Positions 56,501-63,534 of a stretch of 64,000 nt of DNA are shown here, piece by piece. The notes beneath the pieces are model-generated. The model was not told where the DNA came from. It searched no databases and saw only the letters and a program-made list of their open reading frames with translations. The DNA comes from Liolophura sinensis (taxonomy: Eukaryota; Mollusca; Polyplacophora; Chitonida; Chitonidae). The stretch is taken from the NCBI RefSeq assembly GCF_032854445.1, contig NC_088295.1:77156028-77220027 (forward strand), read 5' to 3'. Made by a program: the position numbers and the translations under genes. The number at the start of each line of letters is the position of its first letter. The first letter of the stretch is position 1.

Positions 56501-59500
56501 ATGCTTTACTGTGGGTGTTTTAACTCGTGTTTGAACATGCATTGATCTGTTATTTCATACTGAGTGATTGCAAGTGTGTAAAAAAATTTGCGTTCAATAT
56601 GGTAAACTGGACTTAACAAATATGAGATATTTACTTTCTAATTGTGAGAGCATGCATTTTTATAGCTTCCATGTTTTCCTCATGAGTTAGCGTGATGTGA
56701 GAACTACGTGTATTTATATGGACCGCAACTTCCAGTTTATCGGTTTGTAGAAGTATCAAACTAAGTTGTTCTCCACATTATACAAACTTGCTGGTATTAG
56801 CCTGTCAGCTTATAAAGACGATAACTATGTGTGACATAATGTCTTGTTGCTTAGGTGTCATGTACAAACTTGGTGATATTAGACTGTCAGCTTATAAAGA
56901 CGATAACTAAGTGTGCCATAATGTCTTGTTGCTTAGGTATCATGTACAAACACGGTGATATTATACTGTCAGCTTATAAAGACGATAACTATGTGTGTCA
57001 TAATGTGTTGTTGCTTAGGTGTCATGTACAAACTTGTTGATATTAGACTGTCAGCTTATAAAGACGATAACTATGTGTGTCATAATGTGTTGTTGCTTAG
57101 GTGTCATGTACAAACACGGTGATATCAGCCTGTCAGCTTATAAAGACGATAACTAAGTGTGCCATAATGTCTTGTTGCTTAGGTATCATGTACAAACTTG
57201 GTGATATTAGACTGTCAGCTTACAAAGACGATAACTATGTGTGCCATAATGTCTTGTTGCTTAGGTATCATGTACAAACCCGCTGGTATTAGCCTGTCAG
57301 CTTATAAAGACGATAACTAAGTGTGCCATAATGTCTTGTTGCTTAGGTATCATGTACAAACTTGGTGATATTAGACTGTCAGCTTACAAAGACGATAACT
57401 AAGTGTGCCATAATGTCTTGTTGCTTTGGTATCATGTACAAACACGGTGATATCAGCCTGTCAGCTTATAAAGACGATAACTATGTGTGTCATAATGTCT
57501 ATTTGCTCAGGCATCAATGGGTATTACCTCCACCGCCTGGACTCCGGACAAGCCGCTGCTGTCTCCGGGCCAGCCTCGAGCTGTACGCAGTGGTACGCTA
57601 ACGAGTACCAGTACCGCGACGTGGCGATCACTCTGGACCGATTCCTACCAGTCTGCCCCTGCTCTCTGTTCATGGCTCGGAGGGACTGGCGCTTTGGGTT
57701 GGACCCCGTGCTAAGCCTGCGCAACGGTGGTGTCTGCTTTTTCACTAACTTTGCCGCTGCCGGATCTAGGGTATGGAAAGTTGCGTACCTTAATAGGGAA
57801 GATAACCCACCTGATAAAAGTCGGCCCAAGCTGTGTAAGATTTTATTCTTGCCTGCAATACGACTCAGTTTTCGTGCCCTCCTAAAACAAAGAGGTACAT
57901 GTAGTTCAAAAGCGATGCCGTGTGGCAGCAGAGAAAAGCGTGTTTTCACACAGCTTGGAATCGACTTGTTTTGGCGGGGAGTGTTCCTGTAACAACTGCG
58001 GTTTTTAAATTTGGCATCACATATATTTCATTTTTTATTTCATACTGGTGACTTACGCAATGCTCAAGACATTTCATTACTGAATTAACATGCCGATTTT
58101 CCGCCTCGCGCGGTTAGTTTACAAGAAAGAATAGAATAAGATTGATGGAACCATTGTATAACCGAGGCCATCCAAAACTCGTTTTCAGAATTTAGTGGAT
58201 AGCTTTGCCACAAATGGACAGGATTTTATTTCTTTTTACTGAAATTTTGGTACATGCCAATGTCTACAAATGTATGTATGAATGTATATCTGGATTTTTA
58301 CGTCGTGCTTTACAGTTTTTCAGTCTTATGACGATTAGATGTGTGTACATATAAGAGTCTTCTTATGGCACGGTGATGTCGCCACTGAAGTGTCATGCCG
58401 AAGACACCAGACATGACACCCCACCCAGTGAAATTATACTCACACCGGCCAACCAGTCTTGTTTCCGTGCTTTAACCTTTCAATGCTGGGAAAGGGGGTG
58501 CTCCGTGGCTCAGTTGGTTAGCGCGCTACCGTAGCGTAATGCCCCAGGAATCTTCGGGAGCGGTAGATCCAGGGCCAGCCTTGGGTCGAGTCACACCTAA
58601 GACTTTAAAAGGGCAAGTTGTAGCTTACTCGCTTGGCGTTCAGCATGAAGTTGACAGTGCAGCTACTGGTTTACCCGTATCAGTATAATGGCTCGGGCGG
58701 GGCGACTTACTTGTCTTCAGTACGGCGTCTCAGTGAAGCAGCACTAGATAAAAGAGTGTTAGAAATCCGTCCTGCAACAAGGAGGCACATTACATACACT
58801 CTAAGGACCCCTTCGTCGTCATATGACTGAAAAATTGTTAAGTACGACGTTATACCCCAAGCTCACTCACTCGAAGCAGACGCTCTAGCCATTAAGCCAA
58901 TAATCAATATATAGCCTGTTCATCACAGGTTAAATCAATCTAAAAATCAGTTTACTGTTGGAATTCAAACAGCTATTTCGTTTGTTATTATTTTTTTTAG
59001 TGATATCGATATTTTAGATTTTACAATTCAAACATTGCATGGGGGTGATTTAACGCTGACTTAGTTACAAGCCTGACCTAATACGAAATGCCATATTCCA
59101 TGCGTTCCCCCGTCTTTCATGCAGTTCGTATATTGTTTTATTGCAGAGATGCTGCTATTTCTGGAGCGGGGCTCTTGACGCCTCGCCCATATCGGGAGGC
59201 TCTGTGTCCCGCTTCCACCCCACACTCCACCCACAGATATACTACACCCAGGAAGTACTACCGAGGCTTTGGTGTTGCGAGCAATCGAATCTCTGCGATT
59301 ACTACAGGCAACTCAGGCCATCCGACAACTGCGCTTTTTACTCACCATTGGTAACAGGTGTGCTACACGAATTTCAAACTGAAATTAAATCACTTATAAA
59401 ATTCAATGAAACATATTGGAACATTGCACAAGGCCCCATTTTCTCCAGAACGCAATCTAAAAATTCCAACCCACTATATACTTTATCTGTAGTATCGTTT

Positions 59501-62500
59501 CTACATTCAGAGTTCTTGTCCCTGTCATCTAGCTTAAACGAATTAGTTATTATCCATAAATAAAGTCACGTACAGGGTCAAACAGCGTGAAGCTGCCATT
59601 TTTAAAATCAGTTGTCGCCTTTATGTCATTATTTGGATTAGGCTCACTTCCTTACACATTTTTTGCACTAGTGAAATATTTTTCAAGCAAACTCCTAGTA
59701 TAAGATTCTCCATGCTCTTGCTTCAGCTCTGTTCTGGGGCGATCCACACATACTTACCATTGACGGACTCGCCTACACGTTTAACGGTTGGGGCGAGTAC
59801 ACTCTACTGGAAATACGCAGCAAGAGCGACAACTCTCTTCAGCTTGGTGTACAAGCGCGCACTGATCGGATTATAGACAGCTCTGGCAACTATACTGAGG
59901 CCACCATTTTTACCGCGTTTGCAGCCAGAGATTTCAAGAGTAGTTCGTCAGTGCACATTGAACTAAATGGCAATAAAGACGGTAAAAAAATTCTGTTCAG
60001 TTTAAGTGGTAGATACTGAGATATTATACTGACTGTTTGGAAAGTAACTTTACAACCACATACAAATGAAAAAAATAACAGTGATATTTATTAACTCTTA
60101 AATGTGTTACTGTGTAAAGTGTGATGCGCCAGTTTGATTTATTACTTATTCGCCAGGTCATAATTTGAAGAAATGTATGACAGAAATTTGCCATCACATA
60201 AATGCATTACAAAAGCTGACCTATCCACAGGTTTGAACGTGTACGGCAATGGTGTGGATTACTCATTGGCTTACAAGGATGATTCGAGTTTTGCTGTCCC
60301 ACTTGACGGCCTAACACTCAGAAAAGTTGGAAATAACAGTCTTATTGCGTCGTTTGGCATAGGTAAAGCTTTGGAATTCTCTTTCACTATAGACAGAAAG
60401 ACCTTTAGATGATTTGCGGATGTGTCAAAAATTAGGAAACATTTGTTTTTTATTTCGTTTAAGAAATAAATGCATTCTTTCATCTGTAGTGTTACTTTGC
60501 AATATTGTATTCTTGTCTTCACTATTTACGCCCCTCAGCTATAGTTTTACTTTGCAATATTGTCTTCTTGCCTTCACTATTTATGTCCTTTAAATGTAGT
60601 TTTACTTTGAAATATTGTCTCGTTGCATTCACTCGTTCTATAGTTTTACATTACAATATTGTCTCCTTGTCTTCACTGTTTACATCCTTCAGCTTTACAT
60701 TGCCATATTGCCTCCTTGCCTTTAATGTTTACGTCCTTCAGCTGTATTTTTTACTCTGTAAAGTTGTCTCCAAGGCTTCGTCTTTTACGCCCTTCATCTA
60801 TAGTTTTACCTTGCAACATTGTCTCCGTGCCTTCACTATTTACGCCCTTCAGCTATAGTTTTACTTTACAATATTGTCATTCCGAATTCATTGTTTACTT
60901 ACGCCCTTCAGGCTATAGTGTTTCTCCACAAAACTTTCAAATTGCCTTTCCTATTTACTTTTACCCTGTAAACTGTAGTGTTAATTTACGATGTTGTCAC
61001 ATCTCCCTCTGTTCTTTCCCGCACCTGTAACTCCTTGTGTTTTACAGGATTCTGATCGTATAAGTGAAAAATTCTTGAGTGTCGCGTTTAAACAAGCACA
61101 TTTATAGGATTCTATGTCCCATGTTGTCTTGCAGGTGTCAGTCTCAATGTTACAGTAGATCAACAGCTGTTATTCGTGACGGTGGCCATCCCCCCGTCTC
61201 TCCTGGTTGAATTCCACCACCCGGGGTCTGCTGGGTGTCGTGGACAAGAACCCCTCAAATGACTTCACCGTCCCAACGGAACGGTTTTCCCAGCTAACAT
61301 GACAGAGTCTGAGATATTTCACAACTTTGGGGGTCCAGTGTGAGTACTTTTAAAAACAATAACAGTTGTCTGTGATGCAGCAATGTGACGGGGATGTTAG
61401 CGAGTGCTTGCGCCAATCATGTGGGATTAATCCACACACATTTCTCCTATCTTCTCCTACCTGTATATATGGCCACTTGTACATTTTGCAACACTTTTTT
61501 TGACTTTTCAAACTGCATATCTGGAGTTGTGATCTGATTATTTCAACCTTTTTATTAACCTTTGGTATTTTTCGCCAGGAATTTTATGCCAGGTTTTAGC
61601 CCGTTAAACATAGTCTGTTTTGTTTGTGATGTGACTTGATTTGTACCTATATATTCTGAGGATACAATACTACTTATGTGTTATTAAGATATAATGACTT
61701 TATTCATTTTAGTACGTATATTCTGGCCATGATGTATTAATATTATTCATGCGAAATTATTCATATTTATCCCTTTATTCCAAATTATTTTACTTTATAG
61801 TTAGGCCTAACTCTTGTATGGATTCCGTCATTTACATTGGTTGATTACTTGGTTTTCGTAATTAAAGACCTTGGGATACTAGAACATAAGGGAACTGTTC
61901 TGCTGGTTTTCAGTATTGAAGTTATATAAGGCCAGAATCGTCCAGTCGTGTAATCAAGTGCTGTAGCAGCAGCCTACATATCGCCATGGATACATGAAAG
62001 TGAAAACCTCTTCATCCAGTCAATCGCTTTTGATTTGTCTTCACCAGGGGCCATCGATCCGAACAGGTCGTATTTTTTCTATCGGAACGGCCAGGGACCA
62101 GCAAACTTCACCCACCCAGAATTCATTCCCATGTTCCTAACGGATTTCCCAGAAGAGCGCCAGAGAGAGGCTGAGAGGCGTTGTGGCAACAATACAGAGT
62201 GCCAGTTTGACTTCCTGGCAACCGGAAACGAACAAATCGCTCTGAACACCAAGATCGTGAAGGAAGACGAGGACGCAGTATCTGTGGTTTTAGGTAAGAC
62301 AAAGTCAATCATGAATATTCTTAGCCTTAGCCTCGGGCACGATAGAAATAGAGTACAAGTTACCCTCAACGTATTGACTGTCGTCTTGCCTGGCGTGACA
62401 TAAATATTACGTAACTACTTAAACAGTTAACCGCCCAGACGAGAATTATAAATTTAGTGTGGTTAACATGCCGTGTTATACCACTTATACGGATGGCAAG

Positions 62501-63534
62501 TCGTTGTGTCACTAATACAGAGGACATTCGATGCTGTACCATCCATACGAATGACACGTCGTTGTGTCACTAATACAGATGACATTCGGTGCAGTGCCCA
62601 CTAATACGGATTAATCGTGCCATTCATACGGCTTGCCAACTCTCATATTAGGCATATCGAATAAGGAAGCCCATCCATTTTCTCTTTCAGCTAACAACAT
62701 TCCCGTTGTGTCTGCTGACGCAGTGGTTGGAGTGACCCTCAATGAGTCAATTACAATCTCGGTAAATACCACTGATCAGGATGGTGACAATGTGACAGTG
62801 TATCTCCTGTCCGACCCAGGTACGGCTACTGTGGAGCGTGTTGGTGACAACAGGGCTGTGGTACGCTTCACACCAATATCTCTTCAGCCCAAGCCCCTCA
62901 GGTGAGATTTGCTTTTTTTTCAGTCTTACCCTCTGCTGATTTACCCTTTTGTCGATCAACTTTCGGCTTCGCTTCGTGAGTTACTTGCCATTCGTCGTTT
63001 TTCCTCGTGCACTACAGTTTAACCCATCTATAATACTTACCGACGTGACATAAGTGAACAATTCCTGATCATGGCGTTAAACAAGACTCCTTTAAATAAA
63101 GAGCAGGCGTTTCCACTTACGCATGATCTTCACAGAGACCGCAGAGAGGCTCCTGGGTCACTGCGCCGCGCTGGCGTGCTAACCCCTCTCGACCACTTAG
63201 ACCCCGAATGCGCGTAAATCACCAAATAAATAAATGGGTTTCTTCTTGCACTACATGAACCGGGGAATCTTCACAGCTGATGAAAATATTTCATTTTAAT
63301 ACATTTTCAAAAGGGTTCATAACAGTTAAGTTATTATATTTTACAGTATCGGTGCCACTGACGGGAGAGGCGGAGAAGCCCCGCCGATTGTTATCGAGAT
63401 CCATATCTGTAGTGGCTGTAGCAATCATGGCAAGTGTGATTTCACGGAAGTCCCCAGGACGGAAGTGGATGCGAACGGAAATGACACGATCAGCTACATT
63501 GAACTTCTCTGTGAATGTGACGCGGGTTGGACAG
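30023..63534 (+). CDS. MUC4-type giant mucin gene, spliced, partial at both ends
   Basis: This entry gives the overall model; each exon is listed separately. Joining 12 exons gives a secreted or membrane mucin. It has a Thr/Ser-rich stalk of about 7,850 residues, then NIDO (roughly residues 7,853-8,068), AMOP (8,069-8,224), VWD (8,225 to about 8,430), a linker, an Ig/cadherin-like segment and a partial EGF-like domain. Residues are counted from the first complete codon of the giant exon. The NIDO-AMOP-VWD-EGF order is that of MUC4 and of the mucin-like proteins of invertebrates, including one known from coral skeletal matrix. The stalk should carry dense O-glycans outside the cell, with the globular part nearer the membrane. 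Splice phases agree at every junction except at the end of 61135-61339, where three one-base disruptions occur. Start codon, signal peptide, transmembrane segment and stop codon are not in the window or not found. No gene symbol is given because orthology to vertebrate MUC4 is not shown. Confidence 0.92.
30115..52548 (+). repeat. 45-bp in-frame coding minisatellite, about 498 units
   Basis: The unit CCTGACACATCCACAAAATC plus 25 further bases recurs without a break. Positions vary by single substitutions (KSA, ISA, KLA, KIA, MSA and similar variants). Extra 7-residue insertions lie near 31441 and 32410. One Thr codon is missing near 43939, 47804, 49422 and 50724. Higher-order blocks of tens of units are visible, including a 966-bp tandem duplication and a recurring block marked by KSTILTTTPMP. 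Confidence 0.95.
30721..32652 (+). repeat. 966-bp higher-order tandem duplication inside the mucin array
   Basis: The segment 30721-31686 (21 units plus a 7-residue insertion) is followed directly by a near-identical copy at 31687-32652. The same order of unit variants is found in both: SSISATV, KVATGTTTTVSKT, DKSTKLST, TGTSKTV, TSNKSAT, TSRKSST, ESSTKS, then the inserted heptad, then STKLNTV. Only scattered substitutions separate the copies. Confidence 0.85.
52549..53578 (+). repeat. Degenerate Thr-rich shoulder at the 3' end of the giant exon
   Basis: The strict 45-bp period ends near 52548. The frame continues with about 343 residues that are still Thr-rich, but with varied codons, frequent Val, Ala and Ile, and only a weak spacing of about 14-15 residues (for example ADTTTT-like and VDTTTT-like segments). 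This looks like old, diverged repeats outside the homogenised core. It runs straight into the donor before the NIDO exons and would form the stalk next to the globular domains. Confidence 0.75.
53579..54659 (+). other. Intron between giant exon and NIDO
   Basis: AT-rich sequence bounded by GTTTGT and TTTTGCAG. Short open stretches (for example 53808-54044) show no domain, no compatible splice signals and no similarity I recognise. No repeat of note is seen. Confidence 0.8.
54660..54778 (+). CDS. Mucin exon 2 of the visible model: N-terminal NIDO
   Basis: The acceptor TTTTGCAG ends at 54659 and the donor TAC/GTAAGT follows 54778. The first two bases complete the codon begun at 53578. The encoded 39 residues include RAFGVENGDATLTGDD, matching the FG-x-x-NGD-x-x-L-x-x-GDD start typical of NIDO domains in nidogen, tectorin and MUC4. 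The exon leaves in phase 0, which fits the next exon. It is too short to have stood out as an open frame on its own. Confidence 0.88.
54779..55195 (+). other. Intron in NIDO, with a possible decayed SINE tail
   Basis: The intron contains CATAATGTTAG followed by a stretch near AACAATTCTTAAGTATG (about 54998-55035). This resembles the 3' part of the SINE family seen elsewhere in the window, strongly decayed. Nothing else is seen. Confidence 0.5.
55196..55519 (+). CDS. Mucin exon 3: central NIDO
   Basis: The acceptor ACATTACAG ends at 55195 and the donor GAG/GTGAGC follows 55519, both in phase 0. The 108 residues begin ISTNGYMSLG, the conserved V-x-TNG-x-x-SF-like strand of NIDO. They continue with CPFWADAM, AVYYRV and the aromatic LLITTWYRM segment, all typical of the domain. 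One N-glycosylation sequon (NVT) is visible. The open frame extends 14 codons upstream of the acceptor but has no ATG there. Confidence 0.9.
55779..55983 (+). CDS. Mucin exon 4: C-terminal NIDO
   Basis: The acceptor ACATTGCAG ends at 55778 and the donor ACGG/GTAAGT follows 55983. The exon enters in phase 0 and leaves after one base. The sequence has TTTFQSMVVTDHVRSFVFF followed by LYPNGEMKW. This is the NTFQ-x-x-L-x-TDG-x-x-SF-x-x-F-x-Y-x-x-I-x-W block that ends most NIDO domains. Together with the two preceding exons it makes a complete NIDO module bounded by phase 1 introns. Confidence 0.9.
56771..57520 (+). repeat. 82-bp tandem repeat, nine units, last one holds the AMOP splice acceptor
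   Basis: Units contain CTGTCAGCTTATAAAGACG, then CATAATGTCTTGTTGCTTAG followed by a GTATCATGTACAAA-like stretch. CATAATGT recurs nine times at about 82 bp. The ninth copy, CATAATGTCTATTTGCTCAG then GCATCAA, is the real acceptor and first exon bases of exon 5. The preceding part of the intron (55984-56770) is unremarkable AT-rich DNA. Confidence 0.9.
57511..57770 (+). CDS. Mucin exon 5: N-terminal AMOP
   Basis: The acceptor ATTTGCTCAG ends at 57510 and the donor AGG/GTATGG follows 57770. The first two bases complete a Gly codon. The exon encodes INGYYLHRLD, then SSCTQWYANEY, PVCPCSLFMARRDWRF and NGGVCFF, which give the C-W and C-P-C-x-x-x-x-x-x-x-D pattern of the AMOP adhesion domain. The open frame runs on to 57992 past the donor, but that extension has no AMOP similarity. 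The domain continues instead in the exon at 59147. The acceptor sits in the last unit of an intronic tandem array. Confidence 0.9.
57771..59146 (+). other. Intron within AMOP, hosting a SINE
   Basis: The intron is bounded by GTATGG and TTATTGCAG. It has a 58495-58873 SINE copy (listed separately) and otherwise plain AT-rich sequence. The open stretch running on from exon 5 to 57992 is intronic. Confidence 0.8.
58495..58873 (+). mobile_element. tRNA-headed SINE, second family, in intron
   Basis: The head GTGGCTCAGTTGGTTAGCGC carries a tRNA box A. A GGTCGAGTCACACC-like stretch and GCATGAAGTTGACAGTGC follow. The tail has TTGTTAAGTACGACGTTATA and CTCACTCACTC. Body and tail differ from the AAATAAATAAAT family elsewhere in the window, while the tRNA-like head is shared. 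Confidence 0.75.
59147..59357 (+). CDS. Mucin exon 6: C-terminal AMOP
   Basis: The acceptor TTATTGCAG ends at 59146. The exon gives RCCYFWSGALD, then GGSVSRFHP, LPRLWCCEQSNLCDYY and RPSDNCAFYSP. These are the CCY, GG-x-x, CC-x-x-x-x-x-C-x-x-Y and RP-x-x-x-C-x-x-Y motifs of AMOP, and with exon 5 they supply ten cysteines. Two donors are possible. TTG/GTAACA after 59350 would leave phase 0. ACAG/GTGTGC after 59357 leaves one base and matches the VWD exon, so I chose 59357. Confidence 0.9.
59358..59726 (+). other. Intron between AMOP and VWD
   Basis: Plain AT-rich intron bounded by GTGTGC and GCTTCAG. I see no repeat, no further exon and no regulatory signal that I can support. Confidence 0.8.
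59727..59981 (+). CDS. Mucin exon 7: N-terminal VWD with GDPH motif
   Basis: The acceptor CTTGCTTCAG ends at 59726 and the donor GACG/GTAAAA follows 59981. The exon enters and leaves after one codon base. It encodes ALFWGDPHILTIDG, then YTFNGWGEYTLLEI, the diagnostic GDPH-x-x-T-x-DG-x-x-Y-x-FNG-x-G-E/D-Y start of the VWD domains of MUC4-type mucins. A sequon (NYT) and VHIELNG follow. The domain carries the autoproteolytic GDPH site known from MUC4 and gel-forming mucins. Confidence 0.92.
59738..59749 (+). other. GDPH autocleavage motif codons
   Basis: Codons GGC GAT CCA CAC encode Gly-Asp-Pro-His at the start of VWD. In MUC4, MUC2 and MUC5AC this motif undergoes acid-favoured cleavage between Asp and Pro. 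By analogy the protein may be cut into a huge glycosylated chain and a C-terminal chain; this is an inference. Confidence 0.8.
60231..60362 (+). CDS. Mucin exon 8: middle of VWD
   Basis: The acceptor TATCCACAG ends at 60230 and the donor ATAG/GTAAAG follows 60362, both in phase 1. The exon encodes GLNVYGNGVDYSLAY, LDGLTLRKVG and SLIASFGIG, which match the strand pattern of the VWD middle section in MUC4-like proteins (N-G-x-x-V-D, then L-x-x-V-x-V-x-R, then S-V-V-A-S-F). It joins in frame to exon 9, which begins VSLNVTVDQQ. Confidence 0.88.
60363..61134 (+). other. Intron within VWD, largely tandem repeat
   Basis: The intron is bounded by GTAAAG and GTCTTGCAG. Most of it is a decayed array of about 55-bp units (listed separately). 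A short SINE-tail-like piece (TCGTATAAGTGAAAAATTCTT) lies at about 61048-61085. Confidence 0.8.
60483..60990 (+). repeat. About 55-bp decayed tandem repeat, roughly nine units
   Basis: Units run close to CTATAGTTTTACTTTGCAAT, then ATTGTCTTCTTGCCTTCACT and ATTTACGCCCTTCAG. Copies differ by substitutions and small indels. Each unit ends in a pyrimidine-rich TTCAG that resembles a 3' splice site. Open stretches here follow the repeat and are not coding. Confidence 0.82.
61135..61339 (+). CDS. Mucin exon 9: C-terminal VWD, frame disrupted three times
   Basis: The acceptor GTCTTGCAG ends at 61134 and the donor GTGAGT begins at 61340. Frame 1 reads VSLNVTVDQQLLFVTVAIPP and LLVEF. The conserved RGLLGVVDKNPSNDF then appears one base later. 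From about 61275 NGTVFPANMTESEIFHNFG is back in the first frame. The exon end needs one base fewer to join the next exon in phase. The apparent changes are an extra C near 61214, a missing C near 61272-61274 and an extra G in the G run at 61329-61333. Read literally, frame 1 stops at TGA 61260-61262. All three sites are short homopolymers, so consensus error is the simplest explanation; a damaged allele or pseudogene cannot be excluded. Confidence 0.82.
61340..62047 (+). other. Intron after VWD
   Basis: AT-rich intron starting GTGAGT and ending CTTCACCAG. I see no tandem array, mobile element or further exon. Confidence 0.75.
62048..62293 (+). CDS. Mucin exon 10: post-VWD linker
   Basis: The acceptor TTCACCAG ends at 62047 and the donor TTAG/GTAAGA follows 62293, both in phase 1. 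The encoded AIDPNRSYFFYRNGQG, then HPEFIPMFL, CGNNTECQFDFLATGN and VVL, match the segment that follows VWD in MUC4 and related mucins: S-L-F-x-Y, then the F-x-P-x-F and C-x-x-x-x-x-C-x-FD-x-x-x-TG motifs. The first two bases, GG, would complete a Trp codon if the preceding exon ended in T, as expected for the conserved FG-x-x-W end of VWD. Confidence 0.88.
62294..62690 (+). other. Intron with a short tandem repeat
   Basis: The intron is bounded by GTAAGA and TCTCTTTCAG. From about 62465 to 62632 it holds two to three imperfect units of about 58 bp containing GTCGTTGTGTCACTAATACAG and GACATTCG. Confidence 0.75.
62691..62901 (+). CDS. Mucin exon 11: Ig/cadherin-like segment
   Basis: The acceptor TCTCTTTCAG ends at 62690 and the donor CTCAG/GTGAGA follows 62901. 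The exon enters in phase 1 and leaves in phase 2. The sequence ANNIPVVSADAVVGVTLNES, then ITISVNTTDQDGDNVTVYLL and VVRFTP, has the NN-x-P-V, T/V-x-V-x-x-x-D-x-DGD-x-V-T-x-x-L pattern of the Ig- or cadherin-like fold. That fold follows VWD in MUC4- and SUSD2-like proteins. Sequons (NES, NTT, NVT) suggest N-glycosylation. Confidence 0.87.
62902..63346 (+). other. Intron with two SINE fragments
   Basis: The intron is bounded by GTGAGA and TATTTTACAG. At 63030-63090 lies a decayed + strand tail (ATAAGTGAACAATTCCTGAT). At about 63131-63200 there is a reversed head part (AGAGGCTCCTGGGTCACTGC, GCTGGCGTGCTAACC). A TAAATAAATAAATG run follows at about 63225-63236. Confidence 0.65.
63347..63534 (+). CDS. 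Mucin exon 12: end of Ig-like segment and start of EGF-like domain
   Basis: The acceptor TATTTTACAG ends at 63346 and the donor ACAG/GTACTA follows 63534. The single T at 63347 completes the Ser codon begun at 62900. The encoded IGATDGRGGEAPPIVIEIHI closes the Ig-like fold. ICSGCSNHGKCDF and LLCECDAGWTG then supply five EGF-type cysteines. The sixth must lie in an exon beyond the window, so the protein continues past 64000. Confidence 0.86.

Noticed and set aside
56855-57601. Short frames such as MSCCLGIMYKHGDI-like units
   Set aside because: They are readings of the 82-bp intronic repeat, whose unit is not a multiple of three and carries stops.
57771-57992. Extension of the AMOP exon to the stop at 57990-57992
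   Set aside because: The frame is open, but the AMOP domain continues in phase in the exon at 59147. The extension has no AMOP motifs, and a donor stands at 57771.
59351-59357. Donor after 59350 (TTG/GTAACA) for the second AMOP exon
   Set aside because: It leaves phase 0 and does not fit the VWD exon. The donor seven bases later leaves one base and fits.
60505-61030. Two overlapping Leu/Ser/Phe-rich frames
   Set aside because: They follow the 55-bp intronic repeat and contain no domain. The neighbouring exons splice across them.
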